This document shows positions 23,702 through 32,564 of a DNA stretch of 64,000 nt, one piece after another; position 1 is the first letter of the stretch; the number at the start of each line of letters is the position of its first letter. The stretch is from an uncultured Eubacteriales bacterium. GTDB lineage: Bacteria > Bacillota > Clostridia > Lachnospirales > Lachnospiraceae. Location of the stretch: contig OMZX01000002.1 in NCBI GenBank assembly GCA_900315665.1, positions 62,001-126,000 of the forward strand, in the 5' to 3' direction. Under the pieces are notes generated by a model, which saw only the letters and a list, made by a program, of their open reading frames with translations, was not told where the DNA came from and did no database searches. A program made the position numbers and the translations under genes.

Positions 23702-23758
23702 ATCTATTTCCCCCATATATGAAATTTCGTATACATGATAATCTATTCAATAGACTGG

Positions 23759-24892
23759 TTATCGCTTTCGCTGAAGTGCGACATTAAGAACGACTCCCAT
23801 CCCCGTGTAGACAGAAATCAGTGAGCTGACGCCTCGGGAAAAGAATGGTAATGTGATTCCCGTATTTGGAAATATACCCGTAGCTACGGCTATATTTGTA
23901 TAGGTCTGAAATCCAATCCATACCATCATGCCGACTGCAATCAGACGTCCACCAATCGTTTTTGCCTTTGAAGCTATTATAAGACATTCAAGGATAATCA
24001 ACAAGAAAAGAATGATAATTAACAAAGAACCTCTGAAGCCAAGCTCCTCCCCGATCACAGCAAAAATGAAGTCATTATCCTGTTCTACCAGAAAGTCTCC
24101 GTTTTTTACAGAAAAAATCGAATGGTTATTTAACCCTTTTCCTGTTAGTTTCCCGGATCCGATTGCCATAATAGAATACATCTGCTGATAATACGTTTGT
24201 GTATTCTCTGACGGATTCAGAAATGTAAGAATACGTTCTGCCTGATAACCCTTTAGAAAAGGAATTCTGTCATATAATCCTGACCGGAATAAATATATAA
24301 ACACAACCGTAACCGGTACAAAAGCGATCAGAACGCCCAGAATCCATTTCATGCTGATCGGCGATGAAAAAATCATGCAGGCCACGATGACTGAAATAAT
24401 AATTGCAGTAGAAAGATTCGGCTGCAGAAGAATCAATGCCGTGGGAATCGCATACAATACAAAGGCCAGCAAAACAACCTGCGGCATATTGATATCTCCC
24501 TTTGCCTTTTGAAAATAAGCCGAAAAGAACACAATGAGTCCAATTTTTACAAATTCCGCCGGCTGAACTTGTCCGAGGATCGGAACCTGAATCCATCGCA
24601 CAGCACCATGTCCGGATGCAGTACCATACACAAGAACGCCCGCAAGCATAAAAACACAAATAATATAAATGAAATTTGCCTGCTGCAAAAGCTTCCGGTA
24701 ATCGATAAAGGATACAATAACACAAATCGCAAGCCCTGCCAAAGAGCCGAGAATCTGACGTGCAACCTGCGGATCTCGAAAATCCGGCGCATCAAGTGCA
24801 GAACGTATGATACAAATTCCGATGATATTCTCAAGAATGATATAGATCAAAAGACGGAAATCATAGTTTTTTAGATTGTAATCAAATTTCAA
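23759..24892 (-). CDS. rodA: RodA/FtsW family peptidoglycan glycosyltransferase
   Basis: SEDS-family membrane glycosyltransferase that polymerises lipid II with its PBP2 partner. The 377-residue protein has about ten membrane segments and SEDS motifs (HGAVRWIQVPILGQVQPAEF, the E-E-L-G-F-x-G segment IGEELGFRGS, and GITLPFFSRGVSSL near the end). The start is TTG (24892), with AGGAGTG six bases upstream. Its gene follows the PBP2 gene, which supports the elongation role (RodA) rather than division (FtsW). Confidence 0.94.
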   Translation of the reverse strand: MKFDYNLKNYDFRLLIYIILENIIGICIIRSALDAPDFRDPQVARQILGSLAGLAICVIVSFIDYRKLLQQANFIYIICVFMLAGVLVYGTASGHGAVRWIQVPILGQVQPAEFVKIGLIVFFSAYFQKAKGDINMPQVVLLAFVLYAIPTALILLQPNLSTAIIISVIVACMIFSSPISMKWILGVLIAFVPVTVVFIYLFRSGLYDRIPFLKGYQAERILTFLNPSENTQTYYQQMYSIMAIGSGKLTGKGLNNHSIFSVKNGDFLVEQDNDFIFAVIGEELGFRGSLLIIILFLLIILECLIIASKAKTIGGRLIAVGMMVWIGFQTYTNIAVATGIFPNTGITLPFFSRGVSSLISVYTGMGVVLNVALQRKR

Positions 24893-24907
24893 ACTGCACT
24901 CCTATCT

Positions 24908-27793
24908 TTAGTCTGATACATTGACTGTGCCAATATTAGAAGCATCACTGGCAAGTATTGCGTCGAGGCTTTCTTTACCATAACAATAGTTATAGACATC
25001 GTTTGCCAGCACTGCAGCATTACCGGACGAATATCCGTACGGGATCTGTACCGTAACCGAAATCTCCGGGTTATTATAGGGCGCATAAGATACGAATACG
25101 GCATGGTTACCACGATCCTCCCGTTCCTGTGCAGTACCGGTCTTGCCAGCCACTGGAATATCCTGGTCCTTAAAAACGGCCTTCGCTACGCCGTCTGTGA
25201 TTACTTCTCTTAGTCCGGTATGGACAGCGTTCCAGGTTACGGGAGATAAGTTCAATGTATCAATAATTTCCGGCTCCACGGTTTGGAGGAGAGAACCATC
25301 TGCCCCGGTAATGTGATCAAGAATAGATAAATCAAACAGCGTTCCATTATTGGCAACAGCCGTGATATATCTGGAAAGTTGTACATCATTATACGCATGA
25401 TTGCCCTGTCCCATCGCAGAACGCTCCGGATCATAATCTGATATTCGTGGATTACTTTCATCGAGTTCTACGCCGCTTAACCGGTCTAAGCCAAACGCCG
25501 CAGCCCATTTTTGTATCCGGTCGATACCAAGCTGCTGTGAGTAATTACCTGCTTCATCTGTTGCTAGTTTATGTCCTACCTCTGCGAAGAAGAAGTTACA
25601 AGAATTTTTAATACCATCGACAATATTTTCTTCTCCATGCTGATATGGATAAATCCAACATTTAATATTCGGAGTGACTTCTTCGTATTTACCAGTACAA
25701 TCGATAATCGTCGATGTATTGATTACGTTTTCCTCTAGTGCAGCAATCGAAGTAATCGGTTTGAAGGTTGAACCCGGAGCAAGTTGTGTCTGAGTCGCGC
25801 AGTTAAGAAGTGGGAGACTCAGATCGGAATTACATTTTCTCAAATAATCCGGATCTGTGATCCGATTATTATCAAATCCAGGATAAGAAACTAGTGCGCG
25901 AATCTTACCAGTTTTAACATCTGTGACGACAACAGAACCGTTACATGGATCCAGTGCAAGCTGTGCGGGGGTTATCTCAATGGAACGAATCTTATCGATT
26001 AGAAAGGTATAGGCAAAATGCGTATCTCCTGCTGCAAGTTGTTGATAAGAGGCAGGATCCTCATGCAGTACACCCTGTTCAAACAAAGCCATCAAAAGAA
26101 GATTTCCAGAGATTGTACCATCATTGATAGCATACCGATATAAAACCTTACTGAAATCCGTGTCACTCGTAAGATGTGTCATGATTTCTGCAACAAGAAG
26201 CTGAAATATTGCATCCTGATCGTAATAATCTTCGCTAAGAGAAAGCTTTCCAGTATTGATAAAAGAATCTTCGATACCTGCTTGTATAAAATCATGCAGA
26301 CTGATTGTATCAGCCTTCCAGGCACTATAAGCATCTGACTGAAGATATCGCTGATCCGTCGTATCAATAAGGCCATTTTCTTTATCCGTGATGTAATCAT
26401 AGATATAAACCATATAAGCCTGCATGTCTTGCGGAAGATCCTTCAGCGTTTTTCCAGTTGTACTAAAAAGCTGATCCTGTATTTCACTAAGCTTTTTAGT
26501 TTTGTTGGCTTCAAATAAGGCTTGTATCTCCTTTTCTGCAGTGCCAGCAGAGGATGCACTGAAATGTGTGCTATCAAGAACATTATTATTGATTAGCTGA
26601 AAATATGCATTTTTGACAGGAATTGTAATTTCTGATTGCTTTACCGTATGATCTAATTCCTGATCCGGTTCCTGCTCGGTAATCTTAGAGGACAAGATGC
26701 CTGCAAGCTCCTGCTCCAACAGATGATAGATTGCAATCTGGTCATTGGCAGATATCGTCGTGTAAATATTATTACCAGCCTGGGCTGCCGTTTCTGATAC
26801 AACCTCCATGACAGAACCGACAGAATTGAGGTACATCTTTTTCAAGCCCTTCTGTCCCTTAAGTTCAGATTCCATGCTCTTCTCGAGTCCCCATACACCG
26901 ACAGTATCACTAAGCTCATAATCCGGATCTGTCTTCTTGAGCGAGTCAAGCTGATCTTGACGGATCTGACCTGTATAGCCAACAATATGAGACATATATG
27001 GTGCATAATTATATTTTCTTACAGAAACATCTTCGATATCTACGCCCTTAAGAATTCCTTTATTTTCCTCAATTTCGGCCATACACTCAGATGAAATATC
27101 ACGGACAATGGTCGTCGTCTGATAACGTTGATAGGAGGTTAAACGTAATGTATAAAAGATGTTGATCATATCAAGGGCAGTCTGATCATTTAATATGATT
27201 GGATTTCCGGATGCACTTCGGATATCATCAAAACGATACCGTGATTTACTTAGTGTAAGAACATCAGCAGCATTGACCGCAAAATCTTTCTCCCTGAGCT
27301 GGTCGATATCCTTGCCTCGCGCATTCGCAATAAAACGTCTTCTCTCCGTTTCTGAAGTTGTCGTGAAATATGGTTCTCCAACCTCATTCAGCTTGATCTT
27401 ATACTGACCGTCTATTGCATATCCATACTTTTCAATAATCTCTGCAAGCGTATAAAGCATATAATTACGAGCATTGATGCCAGCTTCTGAAGTATCATAG
27501 GCGCCATTATCGGCAATCGTAATATTATACTGGAGTTCATTATAGGCAAGGAGTCTTCCATCTCTGTCATAGATATTGCCTCTGGTTCCTTCTGTTGTTA
27601 CTTCAGTAAGCGTTCTTCCTTGATATTCAGTAAGATATTCATCACCTTTAAGAATCTGTAAATGAAAAAGGCGGATCACAAGTACAGAAAAAAGCGTGGT
27701 AAATACTATCCCCAGAAAAAAAAGTCTGGAGCTAAGAAAACGTGACAGGATTTCTTTGATGGTTTCAAAAACTTCCTTTATGTTTCTAAGCAA
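24908..27793 (-). CDS. mrdA: Penicillin-binding protein 2, class B transpeptidase
   Basis: Cross-links peptidoglycan during cell elongation together with RodA. One N-terminal membrane anchor (about residues 26-48) is followed by the dimerisation domain with RGNIYDRDGRLLAYN and the transpeptidase domain, with SxxK in PGSTFKPIT, SxN in NSCNFFF and KTG in VAGKTGTAQ. At about 961 residues it is much longer than typical PBP2 (600-700) because of an insertion of about 250 residues between the two domains, a form seen in other Clostridia. The start is most likely TTG at 27793, six bases after AGAGGTG; the upstream GTG at 27802 overlaps that binding site. Confidence 0.93.
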   Translation of the reverse strand: MLRNIKEVFETIKEILSRFLSSRLFFLGIVFTTLFSVLVIRLFHLQILKGDEYLTEYQGRTLTEVTTEGTRGNIYDRDGRLLAYNELQYNITIADNGAYDTSEAGINARNYMLYTLAEIIEKYGYAIDGQYKIKLNEVGEPYFTTTSETERRRFIANARGKDIDQLREKDFAVNAADVLTLSKSRYRFDDIRSASGNPIILNDQTALDMINIFYTLRLTSYQRYQTTTIVRDISSECMAEIEENKGILKGVDIEDVSVRKYNYAPYMSHIVGYTGQIRQDQLDSLKKTDPDYELSDTVGVWGLEKSMESELKGQKGLKKMYLNSVGSVMEVVSETAAQAGNNIYTTISANDQIAIYHLLEQELAGILSSKITEQEPDQELDHTVKQSEITIPVKNAYFQLINNNVLDSTHFSASSAGTAEKEIQALFEANKTKKLSEIQDQLFSTTGKTLKDLPQDMQAYMVYIYDYITDKENGLIDTTDQRYLQSDAYSAWKADTISLHDFIQAGIEDSFINTGKLSLSEDYYDQDAIFQLLVAEIMTHLTSDTDFSKVLYRYAINDGTISGNLLLMALFEQGVLHEDPASYQQLAAGDTHFAYTFLIDKIRSIEITPAQLALDPCNGSVVVTDVKTGKIRALVSYPGFDNNRITDPDYLRKCNSDLSLPLLNCATQTQLAPGSTFKPITSIAALEENVINTSTIIDCTGKYEEVTPNIKCWIYPYQHGEENIVDGIKNSCNFFFAEVGHKLATDEAGNYSQQLGIDRIQKWAAAFGLDRLSGVELDESNPRISDYDPERSAMGQGNHAYNDVQLSRYITAVANNGTLFDLSILDHITGADGSLLQTVEPEIIDTLNLSPVTWNAVHTGLREVITDGVAKAVFKDQDIPVAGKTGTAQEREDRGNHAVFVSYAPYNNPEISVTVQIPYGYSSGNAAVLANDVYNYCYGKESLDAILASDASNIGTVNVSD

Positions 27794-27811
27794 AAGGTTC
27801 ACCTCTAAAAG

Positions 27812-28342
27812 CTACAGTCTCTTTTCAACCCTTCTGACAAGACTATAATAAATTCTATATACCAAAAGCGTCACGAGAAGTGAAAAAACTATTGACGGAA
27901 ATACGATATGTACAAAATAATATCCGACATCAAAGCGTAAACGGATCAAAAAACGAAACAGATAAATATACAAATGATAGATGATTTCACTGAATAAGCA
28001 AAGAACCATCGGAATGACAAGATATTCTTCGTAGAAAAATCTACTGAACATGCCATTTAAATATCCTATCAGCAAGTAAATCAAAGCATAAAAGCCAAAG
28101 GGTCCCGAATAAAAAAGATCAACTAGAATCCCTGTAAAAAGTCCATAAAACATTCCCTGAAAACTTCCATGAATAAAACTAAGTGAGAAGCACAGTATGA
28201 GTAAAAGATTCGGCGTGGCGGATAAAAATGGAATCAGTGGAAAGATACTGGTTTGAATGAGAAAAGCCAGGACAAGAAGCAGAATATTGATGAAAACAGA
28301 TAACCGGGTTCGGTGAATCGTATGAATATGCAGTCTTTTCAT
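27812..28342 (-). CDS. mreD: Rod shape-determining protein MreD
   Basis: Membrane protein of the elongation machinery. The 176-residue product has five or six membrane segments and is of normal length; sequence conservation in this family is low, and the call rests on topology and position between mreC and the PBP2 gene. Two ATG codons are possible: 28351 overlaps the mreC stop, but 28342 has GAGGG nine bases upstream and is preferred. Confidence 0.88.
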   Translation of the reverse strand: MKRLHIHTIHRTRLSVFINILLLVLAFLIQTSIFPLIPFLSATPNLLLILCFSLSFIHGSFQGMFYGLFTGILVDLFYSGPFGFYALIYLLIGYLNGMFSRFFYEEYLVIPMVLCLFSEIIYHLYIYLFRFLIRLRFDVGYYFVHIVFPSIVFSLLVTLLVYRIYYSLVRRVEKRL

Positions 28343-28347
28343 GATAT

Positions 28348-29469
28348 TCATCCCTCTTCCGCTGAACCGGCTAATGAATTTCCTGTAGCTTCGGAAGATG
28401 CCGAAACGGTCGTATCCTGTGCAGTACCATTCAGCATTTGATTAAGCGGCGTCAGGCCTTCCATACCGGACCAGCTGGGATCAATAGCCTGCGTCGTTCC
28501 ATCGGTTTCTACGGGAATATCGGCCTCTGGGAAAGAATCCGTTGTAGTTTCCTGCACAGAACTTTTACCCGTATTTTCCAAAGCAGTTTCAGCAGCTGTA
28601 ATATCGGAGGTTTCAGCTTCGCCAGTATTTTCATCCTTGAAACTGTCTGATTTCACATCAAGTATAACCAGCACTTCTGACAGATCATTAAAATCAGCAG
28701 CAGGAATCAAATACCCGTTTTTTGTAAGACGTTTTTCATCCTCTCCGATATCTACGGCATAACCAATCAAAATTCCTGGCATGAACTTGGAGGAAATATT
28801 GGAAGTTACGATCCTGTCTCCATCGTGAATAGAGGAATCCTTTCGAATGTCACGAAGGCGTAGTCTGCCCTCCTGATACAATGTAAGATCTCCTGCTACG
28901 ATACAGGTATCGCTGGATTGAATCCCCATCGCTGAAACACGTGATTCATCATCAATGATGGATCGTACTGTCGCATAATTCAAACCGACATCTGTAATGA
29001 TACCGATAAGACCACCATTTGCAATCACATTCTGGTCAACGCGGATACCATCCTTTGAACCCTTATCAATTCGAAAGACCTGAAACCAGTTTTCAGAATC
29101 CTTCGCGATGATTCTAGCCCCTGTTTTTTTATATTGACCATAGGTTTCATCCAGATCATACAAAGCACGAAGACGTACCAGCTCCTCCTGATCCTGTGTA
29201 AGACGGTTGTTCTCTTCGGTTAGGAGTCCTATCTTTTCATTCAGACTTTTATTTTCATCGCGAATTTCCTGAAGAGAACGACGATCCTCCAGATTCTCAT
29301 ACAAATGAAAACCAACCCGATTGACGCCTGATTGCACTGGTACGACTACTGATCCAATCGTGTTCCTGATTGGATTCATAAGGCCGTCCTTCACAGAGGA
29401 AAGGACGATCATCATGATGCATATAAGAGAAAGAACAATAAAAATATATTTTGTCTTTTTATTCTCCAC
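28348..29469 (-). CDS. mreC: Cell shape-determining protein MreC
   Basis: Scaffold protein that activates the elongation machinery outside the membrane. One N-terminal membrane helix is followed by a coiled coil (LQEIRDENKSLNEKIGLL onward) and the MreC beta domain (ENWFQVFRIDKGSKDGI, VIANGGLIG). The last roughly 100 residues form a Ser/Thr/Glu-rich tail that is not part of the usual fold. The likely start is GTG at 29469 (AGGA eight bases upstream) or TTG at 29472, overlapping the end of radC; a longer frame begins at a GTG at 29529. No mreB lies upstream. Confidence 0.92.
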   Translation of the reverse strand: MENKKTKYIFIVLSLICIMMIVLSSVKDGLMNPIRNTIGSVVVPVQSGVNRVGFHLYENLEDRRSLQEIRDENKSLNEKIGLLTEENNRLTQDQEELVRLRALYDLDETYGQYKKTGARIIAKDSENWFQVFRIDKGSKDGIRVDQNVIANGGLIGIITDVGLNYATVRSIIDDESRVSAMGIQSSDTCIVAGDLTLYQEGRLRLRDIRKDSSIHDGDRIVTSNISSKFMPGILIGYAVDIGEDEKRLTKNGYLIPAADFNDLSEVLVILDVKSDSFKDENTGEAETSDITAAETALENTGKSSVQETTTDSFPEADIPVETDGTTQAIDPSWSGMEGLTPLNQMLNGTAQDTTVSASSEATGNSLAGSAEEG

Positions 29470-30160
29470 CAATGATTTCCTGCTCCCGGAAGCTGTAATA
29501 AGCATTGTCACCGATGATAACATGGTCACACAGGGAGAACCCTAAAAGCTCTGCACCTTCATACAGCTTTTCCGTAAAAATAATATCCTCCTCCGATGGT
29601 GAAGGATCACCACTCGGATGATTATGCACTACGATAAAACAGACTGCGCTGATACGAAGAGCTTCGATAAAAATATCACGTTGCGAGATGGCTGCCGTAT
29701 TACAGGTGCCTTCTGCCATAAGCCGCTCCTTCATGAGCTGCTGATGGCTGTCGAGAAAAAGCACCTTTACAACCTCGTGGTCAAGATATCTGAGCTCTTC
29801 CTGATAATACGCTGATACGATCGATGCGCTGCTAAAAACAAGATGCCTCGTTCTTTTCTGACGATTCCAGATTCTCGAAGCGATTTCACCGATACAGCCA
29901 AGCTGAATCGCTTTCACTTCTCCTACACCACTGACGCGTAAAAACTCTGACCAGTCATAGTGCATGAGACTGACCAGACCATCAAACTGTGGATTAAGGT
30001 TGAGAATCTTATCAGATACAGAAAGAACAGAGCTTCCCTTTGTCCCTGTACGTAGTACAATGGCAAGCAGCTCTGTATCACTCAGTGCTTTTGGTCCCAG
30101 TCTTTTAAAACGCTCCAGCGGCATATCGGCCGGCATCAGATCATGTAATTCAAAACTCAT
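29459..30160 (-). CDS. radC: RadC/MPN family JAB-domain protein
   Basis: RadC family protein of uncertain function; the old DNA-repair assignment is not supported. The 233-residue protein has helix-hairpin-helix elements in the N-terminal half (LKVSGVGEVKA-like SGVGEVKAIQL) and a JAB1/MPN metal-binding domain with VHNHPSGDPSPSEED. AGGAG lies just upstream of the ATG. It is the first gene of the mre cluster, as usual in Firmicutes, but here mreC follows directly. Confidence 0.94.
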   Translation of the reverse strand: MSFELHDLMPADMPLERFKRLGPKALSDTELLAIVLRTGTKGSSVLSVSDKILNLNPQFDGLVSLMHYDWSEFLRVSGVGEVKAIQLGCIGEIASRIWNRQKRTRHLVFSSASIVSAYYQEELRYLDHEVVKVLFLDSHQQLMKERLMAEGTCNTAAISQRDIFIEALRISAVCFIVVHNHPSGDPSPSEEDIIFTEKLYEGAELLGFSLCDHVIIGDNAYYSFREQEIIGGE

Positions 30161-30204
30161 ATTTTCTCCTGTCTACGGGAGAGAACATGAAACCCACGTC
30201 GCCT

Positions 30205-30213
30205 ATTGTACCA
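30205..30213 (-). promoter_or_regulatory. Likely promoter for radC-mreCD-mrdA-rodA
   Basis: Extended -10 element TGG-TACAAT on the minus strand, about 45 bases upstream of radC; no good -35 is present at the normal distance. Confidence 0.45.
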
Positions 30214-30255
30214 TATAATTTTCAAAAGGGAATAAACGGATATAGGGCAGTTTTC

Positions 30256-31539
30256 TTACGGAAGTTTAACGAGCCCGTGCTCTACCATCTTTTCCAGTGA
30301 CATCATGATGCCAAGCTTGGCATGCGGCCAGGTGAGTCCACCCTGGAAATAGATATTATAGGGTTCACGGATTGGTCCGTCAGCAGAAAGCTCCATGGAA
30401 GATCCCTGTACGAAAGCACCTGCAGCCATGATTACCTTTGAATCATAGCCTGGCATATCATCAGGATATGGTGTCACGAAGCTATCGACCGGCGCAGCGG
30501 CCTGTATACCCTGACAGAAGGCAACCATAGCCTCTTCAGAGCCCAGGGTAATTGCCTGAATAATATCATAGCGAGTGGCAGAAGCCTTCGGGTGACACGA
30601 AAAACCGAGATGCTCATACACCGAAGCGGCAAAGATAGCGCCCTTTTCAGCAGCTGCCGTCATCGTCGGTGCCAGGAAAAGCCCTTCAAAGAACAACTTG
30701 TTCGTATCGAGAGAAGGACCAACCTCTTTGCCAAGCCCAGGCGTTGAAAGGCGGACAGCACAGCGTTCTACACAATCACGCGTTCCTGCAATATAACCGC
30801 CATCCGGAGCCAGTCCGCCGCCCGGGTTTTTGATGAGAGATCCGACGACCATATCTGCACCATACTGCGACGGCTCCTCCCGTCTGGTAAATTCGCCATA
30901 GCAGTTATCGACCATACAGATGACATCCGGCTTAATGTTCTTCACAAATCGGATCAATGTGCCGATTTCCTCGGGAGAAAACGTATTTCTGGAATCATAA
31001 CCCTTTGAGCGCTGGATCTCAACAAGATGTGTTTTCTCGTTAATAGCCTTTCGGATGCCATCATAATCAAAGGAACCATCCGAACAAAGATCGACCTGTC
31101 GGTAGGTTACACCATATTCGGCAAGTGATCCAAGTGAAGGACGAATACCGATGACCTCTTCCAATGAATCATATGGCTTACCAGCCGGGCAAAGAATTTC
31201 ATCTCCCGGTCTCGTATTTCCAAAAAGAGCCGTAGAAAGTGCATGTGTACCGCAGATGATCTGTGAACGGACTAAGGCATCCTCCGTTCCGAAAACATTG
31301 GCATAGGTTTTTTCCAGTGTATCCCGTCCGATATCATCATAGCCATAGCCTGTTGTACCATAGAGGTGCGCCTCGGAAAGCTTTGCATCCTGCATCGCCT
31401 TAATGACCTTCAGTTGATTAAAGTCTGCAATCTCATCGATTTCCCGAAATCTGTCAGATAAGCCATCAAGCTCCTTCTCGCAGAAGTCGTAGACCTCTCC
31501 CTTTATTGATAATGCTTCATACATTGCTCTGTTATCCAT
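30256..31539 (-). CDS. PLP-dependent methionine gamma-lyase family protein (YnbB)
   Basis: Fold-type I PLP enzyme of the Cys/Met metabolism type, often annotated as an aluminium resistance protein or cystathionine-type lyase; its real substrate is not known. The 427-residue product has SQIICGTHALSTALFGN, the aspartate region ICMVDNCYGEF and the PLP lysine in SLIKNPGGG. AAAGGA precedes the ATG at 31539. The N-terminal coding part overlaps the end of miaA by 37 bases. This gene after miaA is common in Firmicutes. Confidence 0.88.
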   Translation of the reverse strand: MDNRAMYEALSIKGEVYDFCEKELDGLSDRFREIDEIADFNQLKVIKAMQDAKLSEAHLYGTTGYGYDDIGRDTLEKTYANVFGTEDALVRSQIICGTHALSTALFGNTRPGDEILCPAGKPYDSLEEVIGIRPSLGSLAEYGVTYRQVDLCSDGSFDYDGIRKAINEKTHLVEIQRSKGYDSRNTFSPEEIGTLIRFVKNIKPDVICMVDNCYGEFTRREEPSQYGADMVVGSLIKNPGGGLAPDGGYIAGTRDCVERCAVRLSTPGLGKEVGPSLDTNKLFFEGLFLAPTMTAAAEKGAIFAASVYEHLGFSCHPKASATRYDIIQAITLGSEEAMVAFCQGIQAAAPVDSFVTPYPDDMPGYDSKVIMAAGAFVQGSSMELSADGPIREPYNIYFQGGLTWPHAKLGIMMSLEKMVEHGLVKLP

Positions 31540-32462
31540 GCTGTTATCCTTTGCTTGTCACGGGAAAATTCCCCGATATTGATATAGATCACGTCCCGTT
31601 CCCGCCGAAACCATGTCAGCTGTCGTTTCGCATAATGCCGCGAATTAAGCTTTATTTTAGCGACAGCGTCGTCCATTGTAGCACGTTTGTCACATACGTC
31701 AAGGAGTTCGCGATATCCGATACCCTTAAGCGCCGTCGAATCCGGAGGCAGTTTTTTCTCATATAGCCATTTGACCTCCTCCATGAGTCCCTGCTCCATC
31801 ATCCGGTCGACACGCTGATCTATTCTCTGATAGAGAATTTCTCTATCATCTGTCAGTACGAAAAACATACTGTCATATCGTGCTCTCCGTGCATGCTCCT
31901 CTTCATTATGAAGAGAGATCGGGCTATGATGAATCCTGTAAAATGAAAGTGCCCGGATGATCCGACGGATATTATGCGGATGAATCTTTTCACAAGAAGC
32001 AGGATCTACGGACAGAAGCTCCGCATACAGTCGTACGGCTCCCTCTGGCATCTCCGCTTCTCGTTCAAGTTCTGCACGAACATCCGCATGAATAGCCTCC
32101 GGTTCCTCGGTAAAATCGATGCCATATAGAAGAGCCTGTATATAAAAGCCCGTCCCGCCGACAAGAATCGGTATATGCCCGCGTTGATAGATCTCTTCGA
32201 TTGCTTTCTCTGCCATCGTTTGAAACCTGGTAACATCATAATTTTCAGTCACATCACAGACATCAATCAGATGATGCGGGATACCCTCCATTTCTTCGTT
32301 TGTGACCTTTGCACTTCCAATGTCAAGACCTCTGTACACCTGCACAGAGTCTGCAGACACGATCTCACCGTCGATTTCCTTAGCAAGTGCCACAGAGACC
32401 GCCGTTTTACCAACTGCCGTCGGCCCTGCTATAATAATGAGCGGCCGCCGCGAAAAATCCAT
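31503..32462 (-). CDS. miaA: tRNA dimethylallyltransferase MiaA
   Basis: Adds a dimethylallyl group to N6 of A37 in tRNAs reading codons that start with U, the first step of ms2i6A. The 319-residue protein has the P-loop AGPTAVGKTAVS, DSVQVYRG, the catalytic region GGTGFYIQALLYG and the C-terminal RHYAKRQLTWFRR. AAGGGAAG lies five bases upstream of the ATG at 32462; a GTG two codons upstream is too close to it. MiaB, the next enzyme in the pathway, is encoded upstream in the same block. Confidence 0.97.
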   Translation of the reverse strand: MDFSRRPLIIIAGPTAVGKTAVSVALAKEIDGEIVSADSVQVYRGLDIGSAKVTNEEMEGIPHHLIDVCDVTENYDVTRFQTMAEKAIEEIYQRGHIPILVGGTGFYIQALLYGIDFTEEPEAIHADVRAELEREAEMPEGAVRLYAELLSVDPASCEKIHPHNIRRIIRALSFYRIHHSPISLHNEEEHARRARYDSMFFVLTDDREILYQRIDQRVDRMMEQGLMEEVKWLYEKKLPPDSTALKGIGYRELLDVCDKRATMDDAVAKIKLNSRHYAKRQLTWFRRERDVIYINIGEFSRDKQRITAWITEQCMKHYQ

Positions 32463-32564
32463 ATTCACTTCCCTTCGTCCGCTCCTTTCTTATCTGCCCA
32501 ATGCCTACATCTTGATGTATCCATAAAGTCTGTTTAATCGGCGGGATAAAACAAGACGCCTTCT

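Noticed and set aside
29459..29529. Long overlap of mreC and radC suggesting a frameshift
   Set aside because: The overlap shrinks to about 11 bases if mreC starts at the GTG at 29469, which has a suitable ribosome binding site; both proteins are complete.
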